From Amoebidium appalachense (lineage: Eukaryota; Ichthyosporea), in the NCBI GenBank assembly GCA_963693365.1, contig CAVNZM010000012.1, positions 3,658,001 through 3,722,000 on the forward strand: DNA of 64,000 nt, read 5' to 3'. Made by a program: the position numbers and the translations under genes. Below are positions 39,940 to 63,452 of the stretch, piece by piece. The notes under the pieces are model-generated. The model did no database searches. It saw only the letters and a program-made list of their open reading frames with translations, and had not been told where the DNA came from. Position 1 is the stretch's first letter, and each line of letters opens with the position of its first letter.

Positions 39940-41803
39940 AAAATACCATCTTCTGCACGTCGTCATATGTGGGCTTGCGGTCAGCACAGACGGCGGCAAT
40001 CTCCGTGCGCAGTTTGAGGGCCTTGGCTGGGTGCTGGGCTAGCATGTACACTAACCACATGGTGGTGGCCGACGTGGGTCCGTGGCCTGTACCCATATAA
40101 CCATATATGGTTAGTGAACCATATAATCATATATGTTGGCGTGACGGAAAGACAGAAACGGGGGGTAAATCAAAACGACTGAGGAAGAAAGATAATCTGG
40201 TTGACAACCCTTGGGAGTGGTTCGGGCATGGGACAAGGGGCAAGGAAGGGAGAGGAAGACTGGGTGGGGCGGGGAGGGAGGGAGGGGAATGGGGGTCACT
40301 GTACCTGCGAGGTAGAACATCATGATCTCGTCCAGAATCTCCTGCTGGGTCAGGCCAGGCACACCCGTGGTCTTCTCCTCTACACGGGTGGCTAGCATCA
40401 CGTCGAGCTGTGTGGTGATTGGCTGGTTAAAACTAACATGATAGGTGGTTGGCTGGACAAAAACTAACAAGGTTAGGTGGTTGGTCGTATGGTTGAACAA
40501 TGAAAGTGAAAAAGCAGGGTGACAGTTGTGGTAGAGGAAGGGGGGGGGGGGGGGGGGGGGGGGGGTGGGACGGGGAGGGAGGTGAGGGAGGGAACCTCAG
40601 TGAAAGGATGTAACGTGGCAGGGGAGAGGGCATGGAAAGAGATCGATGGGGTCGGGGGGAGGGGGGGATGGAGGGGTGGATAGGTGCGTTTAGAAAGAGA
40701 AAGAAAAGAGATGGAAAAGGGGCTTGGGGGGAGGGGGGGGGTGGGGGGAGGGGGGAGGGGGGGGGATGAGTGGGGAGGGGGGGAGGGGGGAGGGGAAGAG
40801 TCATACCATGTCCTTCTTTTTGTCAGCCTGCTGTGGCAGGGGCATGCCATTGCTGTCCGTCTTCTTATCCAGTAGGCTGGCAACCAGAGCATGAGCCTTG
40901 TTTAGGCAAGTGCGCCAGAGCGCATTCCCCTTAAAGATGATGGGCCACAGCCATGGGTAAGGAACCGGGCTGCGTTGAAGCAGACCCTTCCCGACCTCCT
41001 TTAAGTATTCCTCGTGCCGCGCACCCTCGTTAAAGTCGGTGCCGAAAGCGGATTTGCCGATTACGTTCATGCCAAAGGATCGCATCTCGTGGACCATTTC
41101 GATTGGCTGGCCCTTGGGAACGGGACCCGTGCTCAGTTTGTGTTCGAAGCCGTCCATCTCTCTGCGAGAAGAAACCTTGTAAGGAAAAATCCCCTTCGGT
41201 CTGAGACAGTTTCTAAGCAAAGTTGCACATAACTCCAATTTCAGTGGATTTTTTCTACCTTGCCTGGCGTTCACAGGTTGTGAAGGAGATTAGGAGAGTG
41301 GAATGTGCTTGTTTTCTGTGTGTGTGTGTGTGTGTGCGGAGATGGAGGGGAAGGGTGGGATTTGGGGGTGTTGGGGGGGCGGGGGGAGGGGGTTGGGGGG
41401 GGGGGGGGGGGGGTAAATACTTACGTGCTGACACAGTCGTGAATGTAGCGCAGCTGTGCGGTTGAGAAAAGAGGAGTCAAGAGCTTGCGGTGGCGCTTGT
41501 GTGCATCCCCTTTGAGCGCAAGAAGACCATTCGTTGCAACCTGCCAATCAAACGTCAGCAAACCCCATATGCGGCGCAGAATCATGCCCACGTGTGTAGA
41601 AGTGCATTTAGTGCATTCAGTGGAAACAGGTTGTATGGACTATAAAAAATGATTGCCTAAGTGTATGTGCTTTTTGGGTTGGAGGGGCCCCGAAGGGGGG
41701 GGGGGGGGGTCTAAATGGCGTCGGACGAGGCAGGTAGATGACGGATGTGGGCGGGAAGGGGGGGGGGGGGGGGGGGAAGGGGCAGGAGGTTTGTTGTGTG
41801 TAT

Positions 41804-41849
<46 letters not shown>

Positions 41850-42580
41850 CAACCTCGCCAAAAACCTTTCCCATAGCCTTCGACATGGGGTACGTTTCCG
41901 TGTCGGAGAGGATCATCTTTATGGCTTCATATTCGCTAATTACAATGAGGTTCTTGTTGAGGAGGGGGAAGGAGTAGATGGGCCCGAGTGTGTTGCCCCA
42001 CTGCGTGAGTGTCTTGTAGAGTGTGCCCTTCTTGATCATTTCTTGGTACTCGAAGAATAGCCCTAGAAGCTGCGTGTGTGTGCAGGAAGTGGATGTTAGT
42101 GGTGTTTAAGAAAACGGTTGAACTGAATGATATAATCATCTTACAGTTATAATATGTTCTATTAACTGCACCTCAGCTATCAACGTTACTGTATGCTTTC
42201 CACATGCTGGCATATTATGATATTTGCTGGGGTAACAACATATAGTGTCTTTGTCTGCAGTAGATTATTGCTGTGCAGTTTGATAAAGAAGCACAACTGC
42301 TCATGCACACACAGTTGTTCAGCACAAAAACATAGTGCCGTGCCAGAAAACTTAAAAAGAAACCTCAATTAGATCCGTTGTTAATTTGTGGTTATATTAG
42401 ATCAATGAACACAAAGTTTAACAAGCTGAGTCGTTGCGCACACGGATATTCAAAGGCACATCTACCCACCTTGTTTGTGGATGGAACGAACGGCATGCCG
42501 GCAGGAAGGGAAGGGCGGAGGAGCGACTTGCAAAGCCAAATGGCCGAAAGAACGGCCACAACAACAAGACCCAGCAGCAT
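38698..42580 (-). CDS. Cytochrome P450 monooxygenase, eight exons
   Basis: Exons 42470-42580, 41854-42069, 41425-41540, 40807-41161, 40305-40407, 39947-40086, 39533-39591 and 38698-39121 join in phase to 507 residues, a normal P450 length. The N-terminus MLLGLVVVAVLSAIWLCKSL is a membrane anchor, followed by the Pro-containing hinge RPSLPAGMPFVP. GDAHKRHRKLLTPLFS is the helix C region. AGHGPTS (300-306) is the oxygen-binding I-helix motif, ETMR (356-359) the ExxR, FEPERW the PERF motif, and FGHGLKMCVG (426-435) the heme loop with Cys433. It should sit in the ER and hydroxylate a small lipophilic substrate that cannot be predicted here. The exon 2 donor (GAG|GTTGTA) is weak. Introns are C-rich in the sense direction. 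Confidence 0.93.
39122..39532 (-). other. P450 intron 7
   Basis: G-runs on the plus strand at 39173-39195, 39408-39428 and 39492-39517, with a unique middle part. No extra exon. Confidence 0.5.
39592..39946 (-). repeat. P450 intron 6, mostly G-runs on the plus strand
   Basis: G-runs at 39677-39695, 39707-39740 and 39909-39938 (C-runs in gene sense). Confidence 0.8.
40408..40806 (-). other. P450 intron 4
   Basis: G-run 40540-40565 and G-rich DNA 40655-40798 on the plus strand, C-rich in gene sense. GGTGGTTGGCTGG and relatives repeat near 40420-40490. Confidence 0.5.
41541..41853 (-). other. P450 intron 2
   Basis: On the plus strand: G-runs at 41696-41709 and 41758-41776, a short GT tract (41794-41818) and a G-run at 41819-41846, so the sense-strand intron begins with C and CA repeats. 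Confidence 0.55.
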
Positions 42581-44056
42581 TTCCGGTGTGTGCCTAATCT
42601 CACTATAGAGCTTACGTTTTTTTCTTGAGGTTACTTTTCTGCCTATAACCCGGGTGATTCGAAATCCTAAGGCAGGTGTGTGTTGTGTGTTCATACGTGG
42701 TGAATTCCAAATTAAAGAAGTCAGCCTACGTATTCTTGGATTATCTTCACTGCTTACACGGGAGGAGTAAATATGCAATGCTTGTAATAAAAAAGGCACA
42801 TGTGGCACTTAAGCGATATGCTGATATATTTTAAGGAAGCACACACCGATGCAAATTTTGAGGTTCAAACGAACAGAATTCTGATCTGGTCGTGGTGTGG
42901 GAATGGCTTTATATACTATCGGACTGCTTCAAGGCTAAGCGATCCTATTGGTCAAACAAAATTCCTGACAACCGATTGGGTGCTTTTGAAGCGAGTGGCG
43001 CCGGGGTGTGGCAGAGCCTCAACGACTTGACTTGACTTATGGTTATAATTGTTTGCTCGGTTTGATGACTTGACTTGACTTGAAGTCGCGACTTGGAGGG
43101 GCAATATTTTTAGTAACTCCTCCGGCCCACCAGTGGCCGGCTGGGCCACGGGCGGGCATTGCGCCCCCCCCTTCCAACCCACCCTCATATGCTTTCCCAC
43201 CCCAAGCCCCCCTCCCCCCTTCAAGTCACTCCTATGTCAGGCCTCGTGCCCTGACTTGACTTGGTTGATGTCAGGGTGCTTGGTGACTTCAAGTCGCAAC
43301 TTGAAGTCAAGTCGCCACACCCCTGGCCGGGAATCGGGATGAGTACAATAAAATAAAAACCTACAAGCATGCATATATGCTCAAGGGAAGCGCAGGGTTA
43401 GCCTTAATCAAAAAGCGAGTTGGTTCATATTTTCGTACATATATAGAATCGTATGTACACCAGATTTTGTTGATGATTTGAATTTTGAATGGAGAATTGG
43501 AAACGTGATATCAGATTTTATTAGATTGCCTTGAACTTGAGCCCGTTTTTCAGGCAAATCCATTTATATCACCGGAAGTAGATATTTGATTACAGAAAGG
43601 TAATATTTAACAAATGAAAACCGAAAAGGGGCAAAGCTCGATGGTTGTTAATTGCTACTTGAATACAATAACAGAAGTCGACGACGACGGTATTACAGTA
43701 AAAACTGAAACATTCGAGGATTTCCGATTGGACCGGTTGCTGAACCGCCATCTGATTTATAAGGTCTAAATTTAGATGGCCCAATCAAATGGAAGTAAAC
43801 TAAATTAGAAGTCTGCGTCATATGACGTCAAAGATCTGGTATTTGTGACGTCATTTTAAAAAGTTGTTTTTCCAATTTGCAGGAATAATTGGGTACACAT
43901 TTTTGAACTAATCATTCAACTCATTTCTCTAGTGCACCCACACAGCTGCTTGTTCTGTATCTTTTTTCGTTTTGTTTTTGTTTGTTCGAGAACATTCGCT
44001 TCTTCCCACTTCACATTCCCACCCACGTGCTCCCCTCTTTCTTCTTAGCCACCACC
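42581..44056. other. Divergent promoter region of P450 and riboflavin synthase genes
   Basis: Unique, AT-rich DNA with no long homopolymer, a hAT-like MITE (43001-43325) and ATTGG motifs at about 42945, 42973 and 43725. The genes diverge, so both promoters should lie here. Confidence 0.5.
43001..43325. mobile_element. hAT-like MITE with terminal inverted repeats
   Basis: The left end CCGGGGTGTGGCAGAGCC and the reverse complement of the right end, CCAGGGGTGTGGCGACTTGA, share GGGGTGTGGC. Inside, ACTTGACTTGACTTGAAGTC and its reverse complement GACTTCAAGTC-CAACTTGAAGTCAAGT face each other. A CAGGGGTGTGGC-like end is typical of hAT elements. I could not find a matching 8-base target duplication, and no transposase is present. 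Confidence 0.55.
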
Positions 44057-48544
<4,488 letters not shown>

Positions 48545-48753
48545 ATTTAAAATGTTAATGCCAAATTTAGATGACACTTTGTAATGTATGGGTGGATGGG
48601 TGGCGCGGTGGAGTGAGTAGTTAATATATACTCGTAGCTGTGTTGTCTGTGGATCATAAGAGCTTTGTGTCCCAGGTCTGTAATCTGTTTACTTGTACCG
48701 TGGTATTTATGGTGTACATTTCGCTGTACATACTCCTTCTGTGCTCATGCTGT

Positions 48754-48804
<51 letters not shown>

Positions 48805-48932
48805 CTTCCTTCAAACACACATAACAAAGACATGCACACACGCCCGCCTATAAAGGCCAATCCCCGTCCCATCTTCCCCCCCCCCCCCCCCCCCCCCCCC
48901 CCGTACTTCGTACCGTGTTCCGCATTCAACCC

Positions 48933-49005
<73 letters not shown>

Positions 49006-49769
49006 TTCTTAAATTTGTCTTACCGTTTTGTGGGCAAGTGAAATGTCTACAAACGATGCACACAATGTGACACCAACATACACACAGTGGTACTGTACTA
49101 TTCCCTGCTTTATGCGTTTCAACATTTGCCAATTGCAGCACGGTGCGGTTTGTTCTTGCAGGCTTTTGTGGCCCGCTTATTAGGATGTGCGACTGTGCCA
49201 TCACCAGGCTCTCGATCCCCGCCTTTTTATTATCTTTTTCTTTTCTTTTCTTTTTTTTTCCCTTGATTTTTTGTTTCATTGTTTCCGTTTGTTTTGTCTT
49301 TTTTGACTCTGGCCCCTTGTTTCCTTTCATTCTTTATAGTGGCAACGAAACAACTGATCTTCTCTGTGTTGTTCGAACGAAGTGCATGTTCTATCTTAGC
49401 CCCACCACTGAGTTCTTCAGCCATTTCCCATCTCTGATAAGGAATAAAGAACCCAAAGGCTTCATTATGACATTGCAGTGAACCACGAAATTCATGCCCC
49501 CCCTCCCCCCGGCCCCTCCCGCCTCCGCGTGGGCCCCCTCCTCCCCTGCGCACCCGAGGGGCCCTCCACACACACACACGTACACATACACACGCACACA
49601 GACACACACACAAACAAACACACACACACACCACTACCACCACCTTCCACCTCCCGACCGGTCACCACCGTGTGGCACCACCACGCAAAGTGATGACGTG
49701 GCCACAAAACCAACAAATAACCTTGCAAAACTAAAAAAAAGAAAATTTAAAAATTAAGAGGCCACGGGG

Positions 49770-49820
<51 letters not shown>

Positions 49821-50570
49821 AGGTCAAATCCATATTAATCCAATTGCAACTAGGTTTTTTGAACGAGCCGTTTTTTGTGGAGTGTGTAGTAGCGTGCGCA
49901 TTCAATTTGATCACGCGAAGGTGCCAAACACGTGAAGTGCACACCAAGCGGCATGCGTGCACATGGGCTGCGCGGATATCTTGGCAATTCTGATTATGGT
50001 CCATGGCTTGGGACCCCATCGAATTGATGAGTTGCACATGCTGGTATATTGTGCTTTGAAACTAGTTATCGATAGGCTGTAAATCTTCACGATAGAAAAA
50101 AAATCGTTCAACCCCACATCTACTAGCCTCAATCAGGCCATCTGCACACAGGATCCTACTCGAGGTGTGTGTTCACAGCGTAAGTAATGGTGCAAAATGG
50201 CCAAATCATTATGGTCTTCATACAGTCATAAAACGAGTGCTCTGTCAAGTTTTCCGTTTCAAACAAAGAGCTGGAGAATGAGAATATTACAGGCCTGAGT
50301 ACGGATGGACGTGGGTGCCCTCACAATAAATATAACTCTGTCGTTGCCAACTAGCGAGGTCACGAAGACTGCCTGCTCTTGTCCAGGCTGCCCGTACATG
50401 TGTAAACAAAAAAGACTACCTAAAAAGGCAAAAAAGGAAACCGGTGAGAAGGCTACGCATACAGGCTTTTATATCTTATCTTTCATTGGGTGAGTCTATA
50501 CCAATTTGGGCCAACACAGGCAGGTGCACGTGCAAGTGTGGATTCTCAGCTCGACCGGGCCCGTTTAAAA

Positions 50571-50735
50571 TATCTCTCTCTGCCAGCACATCCTAGAATA
50601 GACTTCTATGTGTTTCCCCATGTAAGCTGGAATTCAAGGGAAAGTATGTACGTATGCGGGCAATGGACATTGGACAATCGGGAGCGCTACTGTAGGAGGC
50701 ATGGCTACGGATTCAAATTTAAAAGACAGCTTTGA
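50571..50735 (+). pseudogene. Possible glycosyltransferase fragment
   Basis: The frame reads YVCGQWTLDNRERYCRRHGY followed by GFKFKRQL and a stop. The pattern NRxxYCxxHGY resembles the start of GT34 (GMA12/MNN10) and related fungal and plant glycosyltransferases. No continuation or donor is evident downstream, so it looks like a relic or an isolated exon. The evidence is one short motif. Confidence 0.3.
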
Positions 50736-51017
50736 TTTGGTTAAGGTCATGAGCTGTTATTATAACATGCCTGAGATTCCACAACAGAGCCGGCCTCTTC
50801 GGTCAGCAGGTGCCTGGTTGTCTTTCGAGCTCTTGGACTTTTTCTAGCAGAAATATGCGCTAAGAACGAGAGAAGTAACTTTTTTCTTCACATTTTCTTC
50901 TTACTGGTGAATGGTTCACCTCCTATTCCTTTTTAAACAAAAAGAAGTTTACGCTGTCGGATCCTGCGCAGGCTGATTTAGATCCCGGCATGTGCGGGTA
51001 TAGTGCACTATCACTTG

Positions 51018-51051
51018 ATTGGCTGTTGAATGTAAAATCCTTTTTGATTGG
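51018..51051 (+). promoter_or_regulatory. Pair of ATTGG (inverted CCAAT) boxes upstream of the S28 gene
   Basis: TTGATTGGCTG and TTGATTGGTCG lie 29 bases apart, about 160-195 bases before the start codon. Confidence 0.35.
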
Positions 51052-51211
51052 TCGTCCGTTACAGTGTGGTCAGATCCCTCGGAACAAAAAGCGGCGACTT
51101 AGCCATTTTGCTCACTTTCTCCCTTTTTTTTTTATGCCGAGGAAGGAGGGGGTTCCTTCCCTTTTTCATTCACCCGCCACACGACAAAAGGGGTGAGCAG
51201 ACGAACGAACA

Positions 51212-58268
<7,057 letters not shown>

Positions 58269-60149
58269 AATTCCGCCCACGATTAATAAGCCCCCCCCTT
58301 TCCGAAAGGGTTTGAGTTTATGAGTTTAGTTTAAGCTTTGGCACTCCCCCTAGTTTGGGGATTGGTAAAATGGAGATGGAGGTTCTTTTGTAGGTTGCTA
58401 GGGGGGTTTTTTTTAACGTTTTTCTGGTGTGGGTGGTTAAATGAACGTTTGTGTTTGTAGGCAACAAAGTGAACGCAAGCACTTTTGCGCCTTTATAGTC
58501 TTGGTTGCATAGCCTGGAATATTATTTTTCAGGTTTGAAAGATAAGACAAACCTACCACGGAAGTGCCATTTTTCCTTCCTATTTGCCGTGTATTTTCAT
58601 ACTTAGATTCATAGGCCAAAACATAGGGCTGTCCTCTGTGTAGTAATAAAACACTTCTGGCTTCTAGGCGATTGGATCGAAAATTGGGTACATACTGTGC
58701 ATTACTTACGTAATCATGAGTGTTGTGAATCTGGTTTGCATACAGTCCCCCGGAGTCCCCCCCCCCCCCCCCCCCCCCCCCACTACCCCCCTCCCCCACC
58801 TCCCCCCTCCCACCTCCACCCCACCTGCCCCCCCGTCCTCCCTCACCTACCCACACACCCACCCACTCGTTATCAAACCTACCCTCCTCTTTCACACATG
58901 TACAAAGATGACACCCCTGGCTACCATATCATCATCGATCACTGCACGAACCTACACCCGTTTTTTTTTCTTTTTTTGCCATTTCTCGTTTCAAATGATG
59001 CAAGATGGTGACTATCGGTATTATCACGCACCAGCAAAGGGTGACGTATATATATAATCCGTGCAGTCTGTGCCAAAACAAGGATCTGCCAGAAACGAGC
59101 GATGCTTCGCGTCTTACACCAGCATCCGACCGTAGAGTATGTGGCATAGCGCTCCCGGTCACACATTTATCGGGCCGGCCAGGTGTACAGTCCGTCCCAT
59201 AACAATAACACCGTGAACTAGTTTCCTCCCCCCACTCTACCCAAATCCTCCCTGCATTCACACATGCCACATGTGCAGTGCGCAAAGTCACTAAGCACCC
59301 TTGGGCAATGTAATGGCTTGATTTCCGTGCCTTAAAAGTGATCTGACACATCATAATCATACAAGTATCAGCAGGGCGGCCTGCCCGGTATCCGCATACA
59401 TGAAAAACTATTAATCAGTACCTGTTTGGTGCAAGCAGCACACAGAACCACACGAATCATGGCACACATCGTCATACATGGGAAACATACTCTCACTCAC
59501 ACTGTTGAATGTCTAGCTATAGCTATAGAAAAGGAAAAAAGCTGGGGTCCCCGGGGAGGGGGGGGGGGGGGGAGGGGGGGGGGGGGCGGAGGGGGTTGGC
59601 TGAAGGAACACCCATGCTGCAACAAATGACATCATCATCATAATAAGTATTCTACATGTTGGAAAATAGCGCTAATATTAGTCACCACAACTTTGTATCC
59701 TCGATAGATCCCGGGGAGGGGCGAACCCTAAATGCGGCGAGAAGCACCATATGCTGCTGGGTCATCTTAGGCAGGCAGATGGGAGGTACACGTGCGTATG
59801 TGTCTTTTTTTTTTGGGGGGGGGGGGGGGGGGGGAGGAGGGGGGGGGGGGGGCAGTGTTCCTGGAAAGCATCATCCGTGGTTCAAACAGTTTGAATTTTG
59901 TTTACTTGCACTGTGTTTGTCTGTGCTTCAGTTTTCGGTAGGACAAAGGCTTGGCCAGTGTACATAATGCACCACTACCGGATGCACACGGTTTACGAAG
60001 ACTCTTAAGATAACACTGCTTGTTTCTGATGATTTATTAGCATCGTACCAGTCTATGTAGCAACTAACTAACCTCACTACGATGCAGAAGGAAGTAAAAG
60101 CCGCACCGTGCGTGTGTGCGTACTTTAGTGTGTGTGCGTGCGTGTGTGT

Positions 60150-60216
<67 letters not shown>

Positions 60217-60477
60217 ACGTGCATACGTGTGTACGCGAGTACATGCCTGTGAAACGAGCGTGTCCATTCCACCAATCAAATCCGTTTTCTGCTCTTCTTC
60301 TACGGGAATACCATCATCACTACCTTCCCTCACCTTACATTCCATATCAACCATATATACACCTTAAAAATCCTGCACAGAGCAGGTCCAGCACCGATTT
60401 GGTTACTAAGTAATCGTGGTGCTCATCACCTACTAATTAGCAGTCATCCATGTGTAACCACCACAACCTCGGGGAGG

Positions 60478-60509
<32 letters not shown>

Positions 60510-60953
60510 AGGAGGGGGAGGAGGGGGGAAGGGGGGGGGGGGGGGGGGGGGGGGGGAAAGAAAAAAAAGAAAAAAAAAGGGAAAAAAAATTGATAAACAG
60601 GCACCACTGGGCCAAAAATAAAAATTACAAGGCAACCATTTTCCAAATGGTTACATACCAGGTCGACGTCATTGCAATTCTCCTCTTGCCGATTGCGTCT
60701 CTCAGTACACCTATCACTCTCCGAAAACCTGCCATATATCCATGTTCATATCAATCCGTACCATTTTTACATACAGATTGCAGGAGAACTCGCGTTTCAT
60801 ATGTTTCACCAGCAGTTCAGCCAAAAAAAACCCCCCCCCCCCGAAAAAAAAACTCAAACAGACCACCTCAAACCGGGCAGCCTTTCGCCCCGTCCCACGG
60901 AAAAGCCGTCCCGTTCAATTGCGATCCCGTCGGCAAATTTCCATTGCTGCTCG
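58269..60953. other. Intergenic region after the S28 gene
   Basis: It holds the S28 3' UTR, C-runs (58757-58781), G-runs (59559-59586, 59815-59848, 60481-60556 with breaks), a GT tract (60155-60215), T/G and A-rich composites, and unique DNA. Frames such as 58932-59360 (minus) lack any recognisable feature. Confidence 0.5.
58645..58650 (+). terminator. Poly(A) signal AATAAA for the S28 gene
   Basis: AATAAA lies about 380 bases after the stop codon. Confidence 0.5.
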
Positions 60954-61973
60954 TTAGCGTAACCTGCGACCGCGACAACACAGACTGGATCGTAGCCTTA
61001 ATTTTCGTTCCACATCGCCCCCCACCCTTCCTCCCTTTCCCCCCGATTTTCCATGTTCGTTCGTTGCCCCGTGTCCGTTTGAAAAACCTCCACCCGCTGC
61101 GGTACTGCTACTACTGCTACTGCATGGGGGAGGCTGTCTATCCTCTCTTCCCGGCATGCTTTCTATTGAATCCCCCTCCGTCTCGTTTCCCCCCATATGT
61201 TGCAAATCATCCAAAGCGCTCTGTGTTCTCTGCAACGTGCTCTTACTCGGAGTTCGGAAAAGACCACCCCCTCTCGTCGCGGGAACCGCAAGCGATGCTC
61301 TTTCAACGGAGGGAGAGGCGATGGTTTGTGCTCGTGACATTGTCAAATCGCTGTTTGCTCCTGAGAGCGGGCTGTGTGGCTTCAGGGTTTGAACTTCCCT
61401 TTCAGTTTTCAACAACGTGTGCGGCGTAGGTGCTGAATTCTGCCGTGTAATGGAGAGATCGTGCACAACGTTCAATGACCCATCCACACCTGCAAACCTG
61501 AGACCGGGGCGTGGAAAGGGAATAGTATCTTCAGCCAAGGGAAACACAAGTGTTGTTTTTTCAGGGGGCGCAATCTCCTTCGCGGTGGAATTTCTCCGCG
61601 CCGAGCCCGGAGCGGCGAGTTTTGGTAGCGTAAATTGGGCCCAGACTACTTTTTCACGCAATTTCCCAATCGAATCGGCCGAATGCGGCACTACGAGCTT
61701 TGGGGATTTCGGCGATTGCCAGTCTTTCAGGTTGGAATTTAGGCTGGCGAATTTCTTGAGAGCCAGGCCTGGTGAGTGGTGTGGTAGGGATGATTGTACG
61801 GAGGTGGGTGTGGTGGGTGTGAAACTGCCCGAAGTGCTACTGGAGAGGTTCGGGACTGATCGGTAGCTGGCTAGCGTGAGCGGCTGGGGGGGTGCTGTGA
61901 TGGGGGGAATTTCAGTTAGGAATTTATGATATAGCTGGTGTAATTGACCAATGGGGTATTTGCGCGTAACCAT
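60954..61973 (-). CDS. Ser/Thr/Pro-rich, probably disordered protein or kinase tail
   Basis: A 339-codon open frame starts at an ATG in CCACAATGG (MVTRKYPIGQLHQLYHKFLT) and is rich in Ser, Thr and Pro, with short basic patches that would suit phosphorylation (RRNSTAKE, ITRQNSAP, LQRTQSALDD). No domain is visible. CTCTAG lies just before it at 61983-61988 on the minus strand. If that is an acceptor, the frame continues in phase 0 from the kinase exon at 63360-63452, adding His-Ala-Thr before the Met. It could therefore be the linker of that kinase or a separate gene. The 3' end may also be a splice site (CGCAG|GTTACG) rather than the true stop. Confidence 0.5.
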   Translation of the reverse strand: MVTRKYPIGQLHQLYHKFLTEIPPITAPPQPLTLASYRSVPNLSSSTSGSFTPTTPTSVQSSLPHHSPGLALKKFASLNSNLKDWQSPKSPKLVVPHSADSIGKLREKVVWAQFTLPKLAAPGSARRNSTAKEIAPPEKTTLVFPLAEDTIPFPRPGLRFAGVDGSLNVVHDLSITRQNSAPTPHTLLKTEREVQTLKPHSPLSGANSDLTMSRAQTIASPSVERASLAVPATRGGGLFRTPSKSTLQRTQSALDDLQHMGGNETEGDSIESMPGREDRQPPPCSSSSSSTAAGGGFSNGHGATNEHGKSGGKGGRVGGDVERKLRLRSSLCCRGRRLR

Positions 61974-61988
61974 TGTGGCGTGCTAGAG

Positions 61989-63111
61989 CGGATATCCGGA
62001 TTAGACAGGAGCAGGGTAAATGTTTGCTGTGCACTCACATAATTCCCTTAATTTGTCAAAGTGGTTATTAGTACGCTATCCACGATAACGAGGACAATTT
62101 GACGTGATCAGGAATTGATCGTACAAGGAGTCAAATATAGTCGTGCACAAACAGGAGCAGTTATCTAAAGATAAATGGGAGATAGTCCAAAAATATATCG
62201 TAGTGGTAGAAATCAAAATGGCCATCAGACTACCAGAGAAATATATAGATTATCAGAAGATAAACGTAGATAAACGCGAGATAGTCATAGATAGCCAGGA
62301 GATAACCTACCCTTTGGGATGTGTCTGTCTGTCTTTGCCAGCCTGCCGTGCTCAGCGGCTGTTGGAGGGGGAGGAAGAAACAGTTTCTGTATGTCTACGC
62401 TGCAACCTCGTTCCTGCATTTGTGCCGTTAGAACCAAACATCAGGATTCCCATCAGCCCCCCCCCCCCCCCACTCCCTCGCCCCCTGCCCCCCCCCCCCC
62501 CCCCCCCCCCCCCCTCCCTCCCCCCCCCCCTTCCTCCTTCACCCTTCTCCCGCCCCCTCCCGGTGCGCATCTCTTGGGTTGCTTCCATCGTTCTATACAC
62601 AAAAACATACGAACACAATTACCCAACCTACACCATATCGAGGGCTCTAGCCCCCCCCCCCCCCCCCCCCCCCACCCACCCCACCCCCTCTCCTCCGGGC
62701 CTAAACAGGCATTTTTTGCACATGAATGTTTAAGAACTTCACGCGCCGTTGGCCAGGCAATACACAAGAGTGGCACATAACCAGCTCACCCGCATAAATC
62801 GATATTGCTACACCGGCATATCCCACCGCCTACCCCCCTCCCCCCCCTCCCCTCCCCGCGCCCATTATTCCCCCCCCCCCCCCCCCCCATTGTTTTCCTC
62901 CTCCCCCCCCCCTCCCCCCCCCCCCCCCCAATCCCCCCTCCCCCCTCATTCCACCACCACCACCAATACCACACCTCCACCCACCCACATACACACCGAT
63001 CTGTGCACCCACCGACCCACCCCTATGTCCTGTCTTTTTTACATCCCTTTTGAGTTCCATCCCATTAGCCAGGTGAACTCTCTTGATGTTTCTTCTTCAG
63101 GACTTCAAGCG

Positions 63112-63154
<43 letters not shown>

Positions 63155-63359
63155 CCGCCGCCCTCCCCACACTCCACAGACCGTCATCTCCCAGGCTCCT
63201 GAACCAAGTGTGCTTTGCAGCATGACGTCATTATGCCGTCAATATGACGTCAGACACTCATCCGGATCTCTGATCGGTTCTGAAACCACCATATAAAAGT
63301 AGTCACAACACAATAATTCCCACTAACTAATTGACCAAAACCCACCCCACCCCACGTAC
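61989..63359 (-). other. Region between the Ser-rich frame and the UBA exon, possibly an intron
   Basis: It contains a degenerate minisatellite (about 62140-62310), C-runs (62459-62471, 62489-62530, 62651-62673, 62872-62888, 62903-62929, 63115-63151) and unique DNA. TGACGTCA-type repeats of ATGACGTCA occur near 63223-63252. Confidence 0.5.
62140..62310. repeat. Degenerate AT-rich minisatellite related to the one in PNGase intron 17
   Basis: Units such as GGAGATAGTC, AAATATATAGATTATCAGAAG, GATAAACGTAGATAAACGCG and CAGGAGATAACCTAC are reverse-complement variants of the TCTCCTGGTAAATATATGG unit at 35395-35722. Confidence 0.5.
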
Positions 63360-63452
63360 CCTCTGGGCCATCAGCAGGCAGTAAGTAGCTGTGATGTGGT
63401 TGAACACGTTCGTCTCCAGCGCTTGCACCACCTCTTCCGTCTCATATCCAAA
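63360..63452 (-). CDS. UBA-like exon of a probable MARK/SNF1-family protein kinase (partial gene)
   Basis: An exon of 31 codons has acceptor GTCACAG and donor GTACGT on the minus strand, both phase 0. It reads FGYETEEVVQALETNVFNHI followed by TATYCLLMAQR. The combination GYxxEEVxxAL-x-N-x-NHxTATYxLL is that of the UBA-related domain just after the kinase domain in MARK, SIK and other AMPK-related kinases. The kinase domain itself would lie beyond the right edge. Downstream, the Ser-rich frame at 60954-61973 may be its tail. Confidence 0.65.

Larger units (their letters stand above)
48545..51211. other. Intergenic region between riboflavin synthase and the S28 peptidase
   Basis: C-runs at 48756-48790, 48876-48902 and 48934-49003, a 3'-end fragment of the repeat family (about 48902-48935), a T-rich patch (49225-49270), a short CA tract, a G-run (49770-49819) and unique DNA beyond. 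A glycosyltransferase-like fragment is noted separately. Confidence 0.55.

Noticed and set aside
58932-59360. 142-codon minus frame
   Set aside because: No domain, no splice context and irregular composition; it overlaps the likely S28 3' flank.
60590-61429. 279-codon plus-strand frame
   Set aside because: It is largely antisense to the Ser-rich minus frame, has no recognisable domain, and the minus frame has the better start context and composition.
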